64,000 nucleotides of DNA from Nageia nagi (Eukaryota; Pinophyta). Below, piece after piece: positions 47,889-60,134 of this stretch. Under the pieces are notes generated by a model. That model was given only the letters and a program-made list of their open reading frames with translations. It was not told the origin of the DNA and made no database searches. Position 1 is the stretch's first letter. Each line of letters opens with the position of its first letter. The position numbers and the translations under genes are program-made. The stretch spans positions 14,570,001-14,634,000 of the forward strand of contig JBITNC010000002.1 in the NCBI GenBank assembly GCA_050084985.1, read 5' to 3'.

Positions 47889-48358
47889 TGTTATAATTTG
47901 TAATGAAATATTGTGAATATCTAAACTCCTTTTAAATTCAATTAATCACTTAAAGGATATGTAGATAACTTAAGGGATTAATTGAATTCTTTATTATGTG
48001 TGGACTTTGACCTAACCATGGGGTTAGTTGGTAGGTTAAAGTTAGGTCATGCATTTATTGTAACCCTAACCTTACCCTTGGGTTAAAGGGAGGTTAGGGA
48101 GGTGCTCTCAAGCTATAAATAGAGGACCTCTCTTCTTGTAACACATCTAAGTTTTGGAGTAAGATTACTCTACTAGTTTGTGTAGGAGAGGAAGAGAATA
48201 GTTGTAAGAGGGGCATACTTGAGAATTGAGATACTAGTTGTGGATGTACTCCCAAGGAGGGAGGAACCATATTACACTTGTGTTATCTTGTGTGAATGTT
48301 GTATGATTGAGCTTCCTAGTCTTGGACCTTGAGGATTAGAGTAGTGCTAATTCTCTCA
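47889..48358 (+). repeat. Copia-2 3' LTR
   Basis: 470 bp partner of 39359-39827, ending TTCTCTCA; CAATA follows as target copy. Confidence 0.95.
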
Positions 48359-48363
48359 CAATA

Positions 48364-49171
48364 TCATTCTCTTTTATTGTAACCATATTTATCGATGGTA
48401 TATCTGAATATAGATTGATTGATGATTCGACATTTATATTTACCTCTTCTTGTATATCACTTGGTAAGCCCGAATGATTCCAAGATGGCTCAATATTATT
48501 GATAAAGAGCATCTCAACACCTTCTAAGACATCCATTTCACTTAGTTGTTCTTCTCTTATATCAACAATTTCCTGTACTATGGATTCTTTTTCTAAAATT
48601 TTTTCATTATAATCCAAATTCTCTTCTAAATTTTCTAATTTAGCAAGATTTTTACATTCATTTTGATAACCTAATCCTCTTTTATCAGTGGGATCTTGAT
48701 ATTGTAATTCAATTATCTCTCATGGACCCTGTTCATATCGACCCAATCCTCGTCCTTGCCAATTATATTTGTTGAAATAGTTTAAGACAAATGTTCTTGA
48801 ACATAGCGATAAATATTTCATATCATTATCAAAATTTCCTTCATATGTTTGATTGGGTATTGTTGACACAGGATCTACTATCCCTGCATAAATGAACATT
48901 GTCTGATTAGGTACTTCTCCTAAAGGTACTATTTGTCCAATCACACTAGGTGATTCAGATAATTTACCCACTTCTTGTGATGAAGGTATATTAAATACCA
49001 CATCATCTACGTCATATTCTCCCATCCCTAAATCTCTTAACTTAACTTTTACTATATATACGTGGGAAGAGTCATTATTAGATGTAGTATTTACTTATTT
49101 TTATGAAGAAGCTCCATACTTTTCATCAAAAGCTTTAGCAACCTTTTCCCAAGTATCTTTATCTTGTATAA
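48364..49171 (-). pseudogene. Tat1 protease-RT link region
   Basis: Minus-strand frames 48720-49025 and 48336-48617 carry acidic, low-complexity sequence without a known domain. They continue the polyprotein from the protease side toward the RT at 38.8 kb. In the uninterrupted element they join the stretch left of 39354. The frame 48336-48617 ends inside the Copia-2 LTR by chance. Confidence 0.7.
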
Positions 49172-49894
49172 CTATATCACCTTTTCCTTTATGACTTCAG
49201 ATTGATTCATACTTTTGTTCATTAATATAGTTGATAAGTTAGGAGACAGTAAGGTCACTTTATTCGGATCAAAAATTAAATTACAATGTGAGCAAGGATC
49301 CGGATCTTTAAACACACAATGAACTTTATCTTTGTAGATGTATTTTAAACATCCATGGTAAGTTGATGGAACACATTGCATTTCTCTAATCCATGGATGT
49401 CCTAAAAGAACGTTGTATTGTATAATATTTCCTTCAATTATATGTAATAAAGTTTGAATGGTTTTAGCCCCTACTGTAATCGGCAGCACTATTGATCCCA
49501 AAGTTGAACACACTACATCATTAAACACCCTAATTTGTAAAGAAGGAGCTAAGATAAGCGAATCTGATAAATTCAAATTTTTGTATGCAGCATCTGAAAT
49601 TATATTTATAGCTGAACCTTCATCTATCAAAATTCTTTTAAATAATTTTCCATCTACTTTACCTATTATATGTAAAGGTGGATCAAGTCCGCCTGGTCCA
49701 CTGTTATTTAATTTCTCTTGTTCATAGAAGGTGATGCTAGGTTGTTGAGATGTCTTCAAACTTTCAACTATTGAAGTAAAATTATCGGGGTTACTAATAT
49801 CCACTTGAATTTCTTGTAGAATTTGATTCATAGCTTCCCTATAACTCTTAGACTGTTGTAACAATTCAAATAATGTCATCTTAATTGGAGACAT
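49172..49894 (-). pseudogene. Tat1 aspartic protease
   Basis: 240 codons open on the minus strand. The retropepsin active site appears as LIDEGSAINIIS (about 49592-49627), where plant gypsy elements usually have a D-x-G-S form, so the catalytic Asp is kept. YNVLLGHPWIREMQCVPSTYHGCLKY (about 49340-49420) is the downstream conserved stretch of this protease family. A purine-rich C-terminal tail reaches the stop at 49172. Confidence 0.9.
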
Positions 49895-50023
49895 TTTTAA
49901 TTGTCATTGAAGAGCACCTTTTACCGAAACTTTAGGTTGTTGTGGAGGAGGTATTGGTTGTATATTAATTGGGTTTGATATCGATTGATTTTTTTATGAA
50001 TCATCCTGTTTATTTTGATATTG

Positions 50024-50400
50024 TTACGCTCTTGTAGCTATACCAATCATATGTATTGAATCGTCTATAGTCCCTATAAATGGTGTATCCTTATTATTCC
50101 ATGTACAGTTCATTTGGTTTGGGATGGTTGCTACATTGTTAGCCTGATGTGAAGGTAAGGGGTTTTGATATATACCTAAATTTTGATTCGAAGGCACAAC
50201 AGGATTATCCACATCTATTTTCTGACTATCTATCAAGTCTTGAATTTTATGTTGTAAAGTTTGACATCTATTTGTATTATGTCCTTTTTGTCTATGATAA
50301 GCACAAAATTCATTTTATTTATACCATTTACTTCCCTTAGCGTTAGGATTTTTAGGTTTTATATCAGGTAATCTAATCATACCATTATCACATAGTTTTT
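50024..50400 (-). pseudogene. Tat1 gag C-terminus with zinc knuckle
   Basis: On the minus strand EFCAYHRQKGHNTNRCQTL (about 50255-50315) is the CxxxH...GH...C knuckle seen in Tat gag. The Gln/Pro/Asn-rich tail 50024-50236 follows. It is in the protease frame, not in that of the gag core, so a frameshift lies between about 50340 and 50584. Confidence 0.8.
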
Positions 50401-50583
50401 TAAGTATTTCAGATAATGGTTCTGATAATGGAGTAAAATTTCTTTTAGGCTTAGGTTCAACATTTTCTCAATTTTTGTAGCTTTATCAGAGTCTTCTGTC
50501 ATAGCTATTTGATTATTTTGTGGTTGTTTAGTACTATTTTCATGTTGATTACCCTTTTTGTATTCTTTTTTCTTGAGCTTTAG

Positions 50584-51144
50584 TTATCCATCTTGAATTT
50601 TAACTCTTTCTATAACTACTGCTTGAGCAATAGCTTCTTCAAAAGTTTTATGTTGTTGAATTCGGAAAACACTAGCTATTAGTCTTAGACAACTTTGACT
50701 AAATAATTTAACCAATTCCTCCTGTGGTATTGTATAAGGCATACTAGTGAGTATAGCATGCCATCTTGAGATGTAATCTTGTATGGTTTCGTCAGGAAAT
50801 TGTTGCAACCTTGTAAGATTAGTAATTGAAGATCTTTCTTTAATATTGATCCTAAAATGTTCAAGAAATTGATTAGCCAATTGTTCGAACGTATATAAAC
50901 TATGCATAGGTAAACTATTATACCAATCCAAATCTTGGCTTGCGAGTGTCATAGGAAATATATGTAACATTAATGAGTCATCATTGGCTATCTGATAACT
51001 AGAAAATGTAAACTTTCTCAAATGTTCTTTAGGGTCTTCTCTTCCTTTAAATGATTCTATCTTAGGGAATTCAAACCTATATGGTAGTTTCTTTTTCGGA
51101 ACACTTGGATGAATAGGTTTATTGCAAATATTCTTGTAATTCAA
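50584..51144 (-). pseudogene. Tat1 gag core (retrotransposon gag domain)
   Basis: 186 codons open. RFEFPKIESFKGREDPKEHLRKF, then DWYNSLPMHSLYTFEQLANQFLEHF, LTRLQQFPDETIQDYISRWH. This is the standard plant Ty3/gypsy gag capsid domain. It is in one frame with the N-terminal extension that begins at 52689. Confidence 0.92.
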
Positions 51145-52689
51145 CTTTTGAAGTCCTTAAACATTCATTTCTCAATTTATAAAGTCCTTCATAAAGTCTT
51201 CTAATTCTTTATCAGTTCTATGACCTTGAGTGTGTCTATAATGTCTTCAAGTATTCAGATCCTTTTCAAAAATTGATCTTGAAGTGTAAGACTCATGGTT
51301 AGAAGGAAACTCTGATGATGGTGGAGGTAATATTTTAAGAGGTGAATGTCATCATGGAATAGGGATTCTAGGAGGTCTTTGAGATATCCCTTTCCCGTGT
51401 AGATCTTTTACTTTGAAATCAGGTTGTCTTATTTGATTTTGAGTTTGTTCCACCCAACTTCTAATAGAATCTTGCTTTTGTTTATCATATAATTTTTTCA
51501 GTTCTAATTCCTTATCCATTTCCTTTTGTAGTAAAATGGTTGTCTCCCTATCCATCGCTTCTTGTTTGTCTAAGTAAGGATCTTGATATCTTTGTATTTG
51601 ACTCCCTTCAGGAGTTTCCGATTTCAAATTCTTTATTTTTTGATATTCATCCCACTGTCTTTGTTTTTCATTCTCCATACATAGATATTGTTCCCTTTTT
51701 ATTTTTTCATTCTCTAATTCTTTAAGTTGTAATTCCTGTAAGCGAAGTTGAATCTCATGTTCTTTATGAATTCTTTTCTTTTCTTGTTCCAAGAATTCAT
51801 TTCTTTCTTTGTTGGCTTGTTCTTGTTCTATGAATTTCCTTTTATCTCTAAAAAGTTTATCTTCCATTTCTTTTATTCTATCTTCTTGTTCTTGAATCTT
51901 AATGAATTCGTCAACTTCTTTTAAAAGATGTTGCATCTTTGTGGCCTTTTTAATATCATCAGCATGTGTTTCTATGAATTTTTGACCAACTTTTGTTTTA
52001 TGTAATCATCGTTCTTCTAGTTCTTCATAAGAAGGTATCTCTTCTATTTTGTACTTAGATGACCTTCTATGTAATCCTCCCTTTGAAGAGTAAGATTTTT
52101 CCATTTGCTTTATTGAAGGAGCTCTTTGAGATAAATTACTCGTAGGTATTGATATTTCATTTTTTCCTAATTCGAGATATCTATGAGAAAAGGAAGTTCC
52201 CTCTTTTTGAATTAAATAACTAACCTTTCGACCGTCTGATAATAGACGAATGACTCTATCATATTTAACTTTATAAGGCTCAGTCTTTGGTACCGCTATG
52301 GTCTCGGCTTGAGATCTATCCTTGTCTATTTCTAAGTTATCACATCTATGATTTCATTTTTCAACATCTCCCGATAAACTAGAAGACGTTCTAGGAATAT
52401 TCCTATGACTAGCTAAGCAACGACAAATTTCAATCAACTCTTCATCTAACACTTGCATTCTAGTCTTAGTAGTAATATCTTCTATACTTTGTCTTTGCAA
52501 TCTAGATTGATCATAACCCCAATCCAAATCTTTACTTCCATAACGAACTACCCGTGAATCTGATTCATCTAAAGGAGGTGGCCTCCTAATCGGATACTCT
52601 ATCAAATCCATATTATCTGAATCTATTTCCTATATTTCAAATGGGTGTTCTCGCATTTTCTTAGCGATCATACTTCTAGTTTGAACCAT
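51145..52689 (-). pseudogene. Tat1 gag N-terminal extension with coiled coil
   Basis: ATG at 52687-52689 gives MVQTRSMIAKKM, similar to the MVxTRS start common in plant gypsy gag. The same frame runs about 515 codons to the gag core, with stops at 52630-52632, near 52352, near 52009 and just left of 51352. Residues about 245-380 (51352-51936) are Glu/Lys/Gln-rich heptads, a long predicted coiled coil. The part before it is charged and has no known domain. A gag extension of this size could be a fused ORF1, as some Ogre elements have an extra ORF before gag. Confidence 0.78.
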
Positions 52690-54510
52690 TTTTAGATATC
52701 ATAAACAAGCATTGTCAAAAAGAAACTTTATTTTTATCTTTTATATTATATTTTCGAGAAAACAATTTAATGCACAAACAGCCTATATACAAATCTATTT
52801 TTAATGATGTGATTATCTTCTTTAACTGTTTCACATATTTTTAATGTCTAAGTTAAATGAACGATATGGGTTGTTTATTTTTAGTCTTTTTAATTTTCCT
52901 AATTTGTTTTGACTAGTCAAGTGTTAAACAAGGTAGGTTGGGTAATTCTAATGTTTGCAAGTTTCTATGGCTTTTGGCTTGGTTCTAGATGAGTCTCCTT
53001 TTTTGACTCCTACCTAAAGGAAAGTTACCTTGGTCATCATCTCCAAGTGTAACTGGCTCTATGGCTTCAAGTGTGTTATGTCGATGGTTACAAAGAAGTA
53101 AGAATTAATGGTTGGTAGTGACATCCAACTCGTTAATGTTCAATTATTCCTTTAAGGCCTTATGAAATGCATTTAAACAAAGTACATTTATGCATACTAC
53201 CCTCCCAAACATTCATGTCCATTTATTTATCTTATCTTAATGTGATGCAATCAAAGTTTATTTTAAGTGAATCTTGACCTTAATAGACCCCATTGTTCTT
53301 TTTAATTATAATGTGATTCATTATCCAACCTCTTAATGATGTTCATTAACTCCTTCTAGCTATGGAAGTCTTATATGTGATACATTCCCTCTTTTTACTA
53401 GTCACATATCTCTTCGACCTCCAATGGAGTGGTAAGAGCAGACTTAGTAAAAAGCCATTAAGTGTGGATAAATTAATTAATTTAGGTTCAATTACTCCTC
53501 CAAGGGTCACCTCCCTTCGACCTCCAATGGAGTGGTAAGGGCAGACCTCTTTAAGAGTGTTAATGTGAAGTATGTTTCTAAATAAAATGTGAATAAATTT
53601 TACCTCTTTCACTTAACTTATTTCTGATCACTTAGGATCGCTTGAAGCGCAAAAGTGCGAGCATACTTTGTTAAGTGAAAGTACTTAGTGTATTTGAATC
53701 CCTCCAATTCATTAACCTTTTAATATGATTTACGCTACCAAAAACCTAATTTATTTTCCTTAAGGTTCATTCCAAATTAAATGTGATTCATTTACCCCTT
53801 CCAATTTTGGGAAGTATTATGTGTAGTAAATTACCTCCTCTTACTAGTAAGAGGCCATTATGTGTGGGTAAATTAGCCAAATTAATGATAATGTGAATGT
53901 GAAAGAAAAGAAAATTAATTACTCCTTCTTATCCGATCTATTCTGGTCACCTTAGATCGCACAAAGCACAAAGGGAGAGCATAAGTAGACAAGATAAAAA
54001 GTATTAAATGTGTACGTACCTTTCACCCAAAACATAAAAGTAAATACATAACATTTTACATAACATAAAATAAATTAATAAAAAATGCATTTAATCTTTT
54101 CTACCCATTCTTATATGCGTTCTAGGTAAAGGAATCACATTCAAAAATATTCTTCCATTTTAACAATACATTATGCATTTTATTTTAATTTTTTTGAAAT
54201 AACAAAAGAGGCAAAAATGACCTGGTTGTGAGTCACCAACATTTAGATAGAGGTCGCTGGCATTTAGTCTGAGTCACCAGTGTTTGATCCAAATCATTGG
54301 CATTTAGTCTAGATTACTTTATAAAACATTGGCATTCCTTCTGAGTCACCGATGTCCGATACTAGTCGCTGGCGTTTCTGCAACAGATTTCCTGAAACAC
54401 ACAGAATGAAAAATTTGAAGTTAGTACTTGGAGAAATTCAAATAACCAGAAAATAGAAAGGTAAAATCATTTTAAAACAAAAAACCTCCCTATCAATAAT
54501 GGAAGGGCCC
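52690..54510 (-). other. Tat1 5' leader
   Basis: 1.8 kb non-coding. It holds a 30-bp direct repeat (about 53414-53443 and 53516-53545, TCGACCTCCAATGGAGTGGT core) and several copies of a GTCACCGGCATTTAG-like motif at 54229-54385 that also occurs in the LTR and around the PMD gene. Confidence 0.7.
53414..53545. repeat. Direct repeat of about 30 bp
   Basis: TTCGACCTCCAATGGAGTGG recurs about 102 bp apart, each with a GGTAAG-GCAGAC continuation. Inside it, CTCCAATGGAG is a short inverted repeat. Confidence 0.8.
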
Positions 54511-54527
54511 TCCTTCTAGCACCAAAA
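54505..54527 (-). other. Tat1 primer binding site region
   Basis: On the minus strand TTTTGGTGCTAGAAGGAGGG follows the 5' LTR end. Position fits a PBS. I cannot assign the tRNA with confidence. Confidence 0.6.
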
Positions 54528-55373
54528 TGTTGCAGTGAAAATAAAGCTGGAATGTAGAATAACATGAAACACAAATTATTCTTAAACTTTCACTGAACCT
54601 CAAATTATGTAAAATAGATAAACATGTTATAATTGCAAAATGATATTGATTTTCAATTAAGACTATAATTGGCCCTTAGAAGGGACTTTTACAAATGCCA
54701 TTTGCCAAAATAAGAGTATTAGATCTCCATTGTTTTTGATTTGCTTGCTTCTTTCCTTGATATGAACCTGTAAATCCTACACACATACAAAAGACAATAA
54801 CATCAAAGCATCTATGTATGACATGAATTGAAATGAAACTAGCATAAAACAATAAAATATATGAGCTCACAAGATTTTGGCAGCATTACCCTACTTTAAA
54901 AATGGGTCAAGATTCTCTCTAATTTGCTTTGTATTAACTTGTATTTATAGATTTTGGATAGGATATTCAAAGGCTGGAAAGAGGAAGTGAAAAGCCACTG
55001 TAGGTCATAATTGACCCCCTCTATCCACCTCATCTTAGAGAAATGAAATGTTTTGACTTTCCCTCACCATTTTGGTTCCTTGTTTAGCTGTTGCAGAGTC
55101 ACCAGCATTTACCATACGAACATCGATGACTGGCTCAAAACGTCGATGACTAACTTGGGTCACTGGCAACTGGGTCTTTAACTTTGGTACAATATTAACT
55201 GACCACCTAATAGCCAATTTTACCTAAAAAGAGTCATGTGACCACCCATTTCGCATGTACTTGATGGGATCTATCCAATAATAGGGTTTTTAAACCTATT
55301 TTATAATGTTGCAAAGAGTTATGATTATTTTAATGTTTACTAGTTAAGATGGGGACATTTTTAGGTGTCTACA
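54528..55373 (-). repeat. Tat1 5' LTR with TATA box
   Basis: TGTTGCAGTG...GGTGTCTACA, 846 bp, gap-free partner of 28763-29608. Minus-strand CTATAAATA (54942-54950) is the likely promoter. AGAAC (55374-55378) after it is the target duplication. Confidence 0.95.
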
Positions 55374-55378
55374 AGAAC

Positions 55379-55868
55379 CATATATGTTAACTTCATTATG
55401 AGGTACATGCTTCATTTCTAGATGTAATATATGAATCATAAAGAACTACATGGTGATGGTTCATTGAGATTCAACCAACAAGCATGATTCAAAGATGGAG
55501 GTTAGTTGAGATCCAACCAGCAAAGGTGACTCAAAGAGATTTGTTATTCATCATCATAAGGTACATGCCCCATTCTTAGATGTGATTTAAGGGTGATAGT
55601 TAGTTAAGAACCAACTAACAAAGATGACTCAAAGATGATTGGTTTATTCTTCAACCATACATGATTATAGTACCATTGATAATATGTGGCCATTATATTT
55701 ATGATTACTTTAGTCTCAATCACCAAAATATCCTAATATAATGGTTGGTTTAGTTCCAATTAAGTGATCATAAGTAGTGATTGTTATTTAATGTCCACCT
55801 AACAAGTACATAGCATAGAGAAAATTACTAAGCATGATATGATTGAATTACAAACATGTATATGAAGG
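55379..55868 (-). other. Tat2 3' untranslated region, middle piece
   Basis: 490 bp between Tat1 and Gyp2 with no gene, continuing 28762 leftward and 61929 rightward. GAAGG (55864-55868) is the Gyp2 target copy. It contains loose repeats of TTGGTT(AG)A(GA)(AT)(CT)CAAC type. Confidence 0.6.
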
Positions 55869-56524
55869 TGATCTGTAATCATTGGATACTTATAGCATAC
55901 TTGGATCCTCACTTACAGATTCAAACAAAAATAGTTAACCATTATGAGATCATACAAATTGCATATAAAACACAACAAGATCAACATAATGGTTTTACCC
56001 TAGTTCACCTAATGTAGGTTAATCCAACATAGAATTGGAGCCTTCTCTTCTCATTATCTATGGACATTACAATGTTACATGCATAGAGAAATACCATCAA
56101 CACAATGACAACATAATCTCTTACAGTAAGAAGAAATAATCTCATAACTACAATGATTCTAGAATGACTCTTGGTCTTCCTTCAAGCTATTACAATTCTA
56201 AAATTTCAAAACTCTACAATCCTTTCTCATTAAGAATCAAGAACAAGATACACCATTGTCTCCAAGATACTCCAAAAAATTGGCTAAGGAATCTGAACTG
56301 CTCAGTATCCCAAAATGCCATTATCTCTTCAAATTTCCCTACTGACTCATCAAGGTGCATGCTATTAGCAACCTAAAATCAATACTTTGTATGTCATTTA
56401 TGGCCTAAAATTGAATGCTAAAAAACTCTAGATTTCAATCTTCAATCTATCTCCAAGCACATATACCTCTAGATTGAGTATTGCTCCTAAAAAGATAACC
56501 TAACACATGATCCAATTTGGATCA
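55869..56524 (-). repeat. Gyp2 3' LTR
   Basis: Partner of 61198-61923. The adjacent PPT is minus-strand TTAGGGAGTTA (56525-56535). Confidence 0.88.
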
Positions 56525-56584
56525 TAACTCCCTAATGGAGAAACATTTGGTCACACAAATGCATAGATGAAGATACAAATCCCC

Positions 56585-58000
56585 ACCTCTAGACATGTCC
56601 ATCCATTTGGATTTATTAGGCTTCTATCCTTTCAATCCAACAAACCACAACTATGTCTAACCTCTTCATGTAGCATGAACCTTCTTTTGTAATATGGAAT
56701 CCTCCTTGAATTCATCCATAGTATTAGAAGCTAATTCATCAAGAGATGGAAATATTTTATCTAAACTTGCTTCATCTTCAATCAACATAGATGGCTCATA
56801 CAATTTTAAATGCTCAACATTCACAATTAAAAATATGTTCATATATGTTAAAAGATCTAATCTAAAAACATTCTCACTTACTTTCTCCACAAACTCAAAT
56901 GGTCCATACCTTATAGGTTTCAATTGTTGGGTTGGTCTTTCCAACCTATCCTTACTAAGATACAACCAAACATGGTCTCCCACATAAAACTTATGGTCAA
57001 CTCTATGTTTTTCATGTCTCATCTTGTACTTAGCTTGGCTTATCTCAAGTTTCTCTTGGACTTTCAAATGAATTTGCTTAATCTTTTCAACAAAATTTTT
57101 AGCTTGCTTTTCCTCTTTCTCAAGTGAATATTCTTCATCCTTTTGTTGTACAAACACACAATCAAAAGGTGAAGGTGAAAAATAACCAAAATAAATCTCA
57201 AAATAACTCTTATTAATGGAAGAATGAATTTCCCTATTGTATGCATGTTGGATATATTCAACATGTTCATCCCAAGACTTAGGATGCTGGCCATAATAAC
57301 TCCTTAAGAGTTGAACTACTATCATATTCACCACCTCAATTTTTCCATCCCTTTGAGGATGAAAGACAGTACTCCTCTTCAACCTTATGCCCATCTTTTC
57401 CCATAAACATGTCCAAAACTTGCCCAAAAATATATTATCTCTATATGAAAAAATGGGATTAGGAAATCCAAAATGAACCTAAACATGAGAAAAGAATAAA
57501 TTTGCAGCATATTGTCTTGTTATAATCTTTTTACATGGAATCAAAACACATATCTTGCTAAATCTATCCACAATAACAAATAAATAGTCATGACCCTTCT
57601 TAGTCATAAGAATTCTCCCACAAAATCCATTGAGATACACTCCCATGGATATGAAGCTACTAGAACTGGTTGATAAAAACCTAATTTCTTATTACTTGGC
57701 TTACTAATGGAACATAAATAACACACCCTTATTTACTTGGCAACTTGATCTTGCATCTTTGGCCAATATACATTCCTTTGCAAATTGTACAATATCTTTC
57801 CAACCCCAAAATATCCTACAATCTTTGAAGTATGTGCTTCTCTAATCAACCCAATTCGTTCACTTACAGGTACACATAATGTATTAAAATGATAAATATA
57901 TCCATTTTGTAAATGAAATTCATCCAAACCCCCATACTTAAACCTAGATGAAGACAACTGCTCATACACTTCTTCGAAGTCAGTATCCTGCACATATGCC
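56585..58000 (-). pseudogene. Gyp2 integrase with GPF and chromodomain-like tail
   Basis: Minus strand. The N-terminal finger is at 57733-57993 (REAHTSKIVGYFGVGKI, NVYWPKMQ). The worn core spans 57430-57730, and the C-terminal half is open at 56666-57427 (TVFHPQRDGKIEVVN, HAYNREIHSSINKSYFEI). A GPF module (IRYGPFEFVEKVSENVFRL) is followed by HLKLYEP. Beyond the stop at 56666, LWFVGLKG and KPNKSKWM (about 56595-56640) match the short chromodomain-like end of some chromoviruses. The core Asp region is poorly kept. Confidence 0.88.
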
Positions 58001-58106
58001 TCTTAAAATGACTCAAAAAGAAAAGGAAGAAATTTCAACACTTAGAGGAACTCACTAGACATTATTTGCATGACTCTAATGACCCATAATTAGTACTACA
58101 CATCAC

Positions 58107-59330
58107 TTATGATGTGGAATCTATAGTTACAAGCAATCTAGAAAGCATGTTAGTAACTTTATTTTGTGTTCCTTTCTTATACTTGATCACTATATGAAAT
58201 TGTTGCAAAAAACTCATCCATCTATTGTGTCTAGTTTGTTGCAATTTTGATTGAGTTTGTAAATACTTTAATGATTTATGATCAATATGAATGATTTTTT
58301 CTTTCCCCATTAACTAATGTTTCCACTTTTAACAGTTTGAACCAATGCATACATTTCCTTATCATAATGATAGCAAATTTGTTTACCTTCTTGTAAAAAA
58401 ATAGTTCCCATGGCATAGTCACTTACATCAATATCCACTTCAAATGGCTTTTGCAAATTAGGAAATTCTAGCATAGGTGCACTAATAATATTTTTCCTTA
58501 AAGTATCAAAAGATGTTTGTTGTTGTTTCCCCCATTAGAAAACTTGACTCTTTCCAGTTACATCATGTAAAGGTGAAGTAATATGAGAAAAATCAACAAT
58601 AAACTTTCTCAAATATTGGACAACACCTAAGAAAATCCTTACTTTAGTTACATTAGATGTCCTTGTCCAATCTACTATATCACTTACTTTACTAAGATTT
58701 ATCTTAAGTTTTCCATGACCAATAACATGGCCCAAATACACCAGACTTTTTTCCAAACTCATATTTTGAATGTCTCAATAATACTTCTCCCTATGCAAAG
58801 TTTGAAATACTTGTCTAAGGTGTACAAAATGTTCCTTCCAAGTAGAACTATAAACAAGAATATCATCCAATTATACAATAAAAAAAGAATAAATAAATGG
58901 ACAAAGTACATCATTCATTACCCTCATGAAAGTGGTTGCTACATTGCACAAACCAAATAGCAAAACAAGCCACTCAAATAGGCCTTGTCTTATCTTTAAA
59001 GTAGTCTTCCAAATGTCCTTCTTGATTCTAACTTGGTGATATCCACTCCTCAAGTTTAGTTTTATGAAAAACCTTTTCCCTTGCAACTGATCCAAAAGAT
59101 CATCTATCTAAGGCAAAGGATAGCGATTTTTGATGGTGATTTTGTTTAGTGCTCTATAGTCAATGCACATTCTATAAGTTTGATCCTTCTTGGGAACCAA
59201 AATAATAGGTGATCCACATGAATATATACTTGTTTTGATCACACCTTGATCAACCAACTCCTAAATTTGCTCCTTATCTCCTCTTGCTTCAAAATTGATT
59301 ATCGATACAAAGCTATGTTGGGCATTGAAA
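58107..59330 (-). pseudogene. Gyp2 reverse transcriptase and RNase H
   Basis: [13 protein letters not shown] and NRYPLP (about 59110-59190), [20 protein letters not shown] (58871-59095), then the catalytic block reading V-stop-LDDILVYS (about 58850-58880), where a TAA replaces the Tyr codon. LGHVIGHGKLKI and FLGVVQYLRKFIVDFS follow (58535-58762). RNase H: MLEFPNLQKPFEVDIDVSDYAMG (about 58390-58480) and IHIDHKSLKYLQ...RHNRWMSFLQQF (58107-58310). Several stops are present. Confidence 0.9.
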
Positions 59331-59422
59331 CATCAGATAACAATTGAATATCATGTTGTATATCCTGCATAGGAGGTAATCCTTATGGCTTTGCAAATAA
59401 GTTAGTAAACTTTCAAACTAAA

Positions 59423-59965
59423 TTAGGCATCTATTCCTCTTTTGCACATCATTGGTAGCTTGAAATCAGTATTGCACATCATTGATAGAGTGAGATTCAC
59501 CTCACTCGAGGCTCTTATTTTCACCATGATGAGAACAAACTTTTTAGAAGCATTCACAAGACATTTTACCTTACTGGTAGTGACCAAAGGTAGCTTTTTC
59601 CTAATTTTATATGCACTTGCTAGAAACATATTTCCATCTATCACCAACCATAATTTATTTAATATTATGTAATAAATACCATCTCTATCTCACATGTAAG
59701 GGTTACCAAGAATAACACCATAAATGTCTAAAGGAATAACATCAATCATAACTTCATCAATGTACCTTGTACACATAGCAAATTTTAACTTACATTATTT
59801 AGTGACTTGCAAACTAGCATTATGATGCACCCAACCCAAAGGATATGGATTTGGATGGTTGAAATTTTCTAATCCCAAATTATTTACCATAGTCTCTAAA
59901 ATCAAATTTGCTTGAGAAACTAGATCAACAATGCAATCTACTTTGGTTTTCTTAATTTGAATTTT
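59423..59965 (-). pseudogene. Gyp2 protease relic
   Basis: Minus-strand CIVDLVSQANLI (about 59905-59945) aligns with the D-x-G-S active site of gypsy proteases, but the Gly is Val. NPYPLGW and a worn DVIPLDIYGVILGNPYM stretch (about 59690-59750) follow the usual order. The frame 59423-59647 continues it. Confidence 0.72.
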
Positions 59966-60134
59966 GAGGTGGAATAATTGAATCCTTTGTTCTTCAATTT
60001 CTTAAGATTCTTCAACCTTTTGAATGGCTAAACAATTTATTCTCTATCAACATTTTAACTTTCCTCAATATCATCACATCTTAGAACCATAGCATTAGTT
60101 TTCTCCTTATTCTTATGCTTATATGGACATAATT

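Larger units (their letters stand above)
39359..48358 (+). mobile_element. Copia-2: full-length Ty1/copia element nested in Tat1
   Basis: Exactly 9000 bp, with LTRs of 469 and 470 bp that differ at about ten bases and one indel by eye (about 2%). Flanks CAATG (39354-39358) and CAATA (48359-48363) are a target duplication with one change. It has an initiator-Met-type PBS, a leader of 3.2 kb, gag-pol, an extra purine tract at the pol end, a hairpin repeat array and the true PPT. It sits in opposite orientation to Tat1, within the protease-RT link, and splits that coding frame. It is the youngest insertion in the window and is still disabled by frameshifts and stops. Confidence 0.96.
28763..55373 (-). 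mobile_element. Tat1: giant full-length Tat-lineage Ty3/gypsy element
   Basis: Both LTRs are 846 bp and gap-free by eye. The target duplication AGAAC is perfect (28758-28762 and 55374-55378). Total length is 26.6 kb, or about 17.6 kb without Copia-2. Order on the minus strand: 5' LTR, PBS, 1.8 kb leader, gag with long N-terminal extension, protease, RT, RNase H, second (archaeal-type) RNase H, integrase, an unknown ORF, about 1.8 kb non-coding, an antisense PMD gene, PPT and 3' LTR. The double RNase H and size are marks of the Tat/Ogre branch. By-eye LTR divergence is about 4% with a strong excess of transitions. All frames are broken. Confidence 0.95.

Noticed and set aside
53346-53612. 88-codon minus frame in the Tat1 leader
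   Set aside because: It spans the 30-bp direct repeat in the leader and shows no domain. A real upstream ORF would need conservation in other copies.
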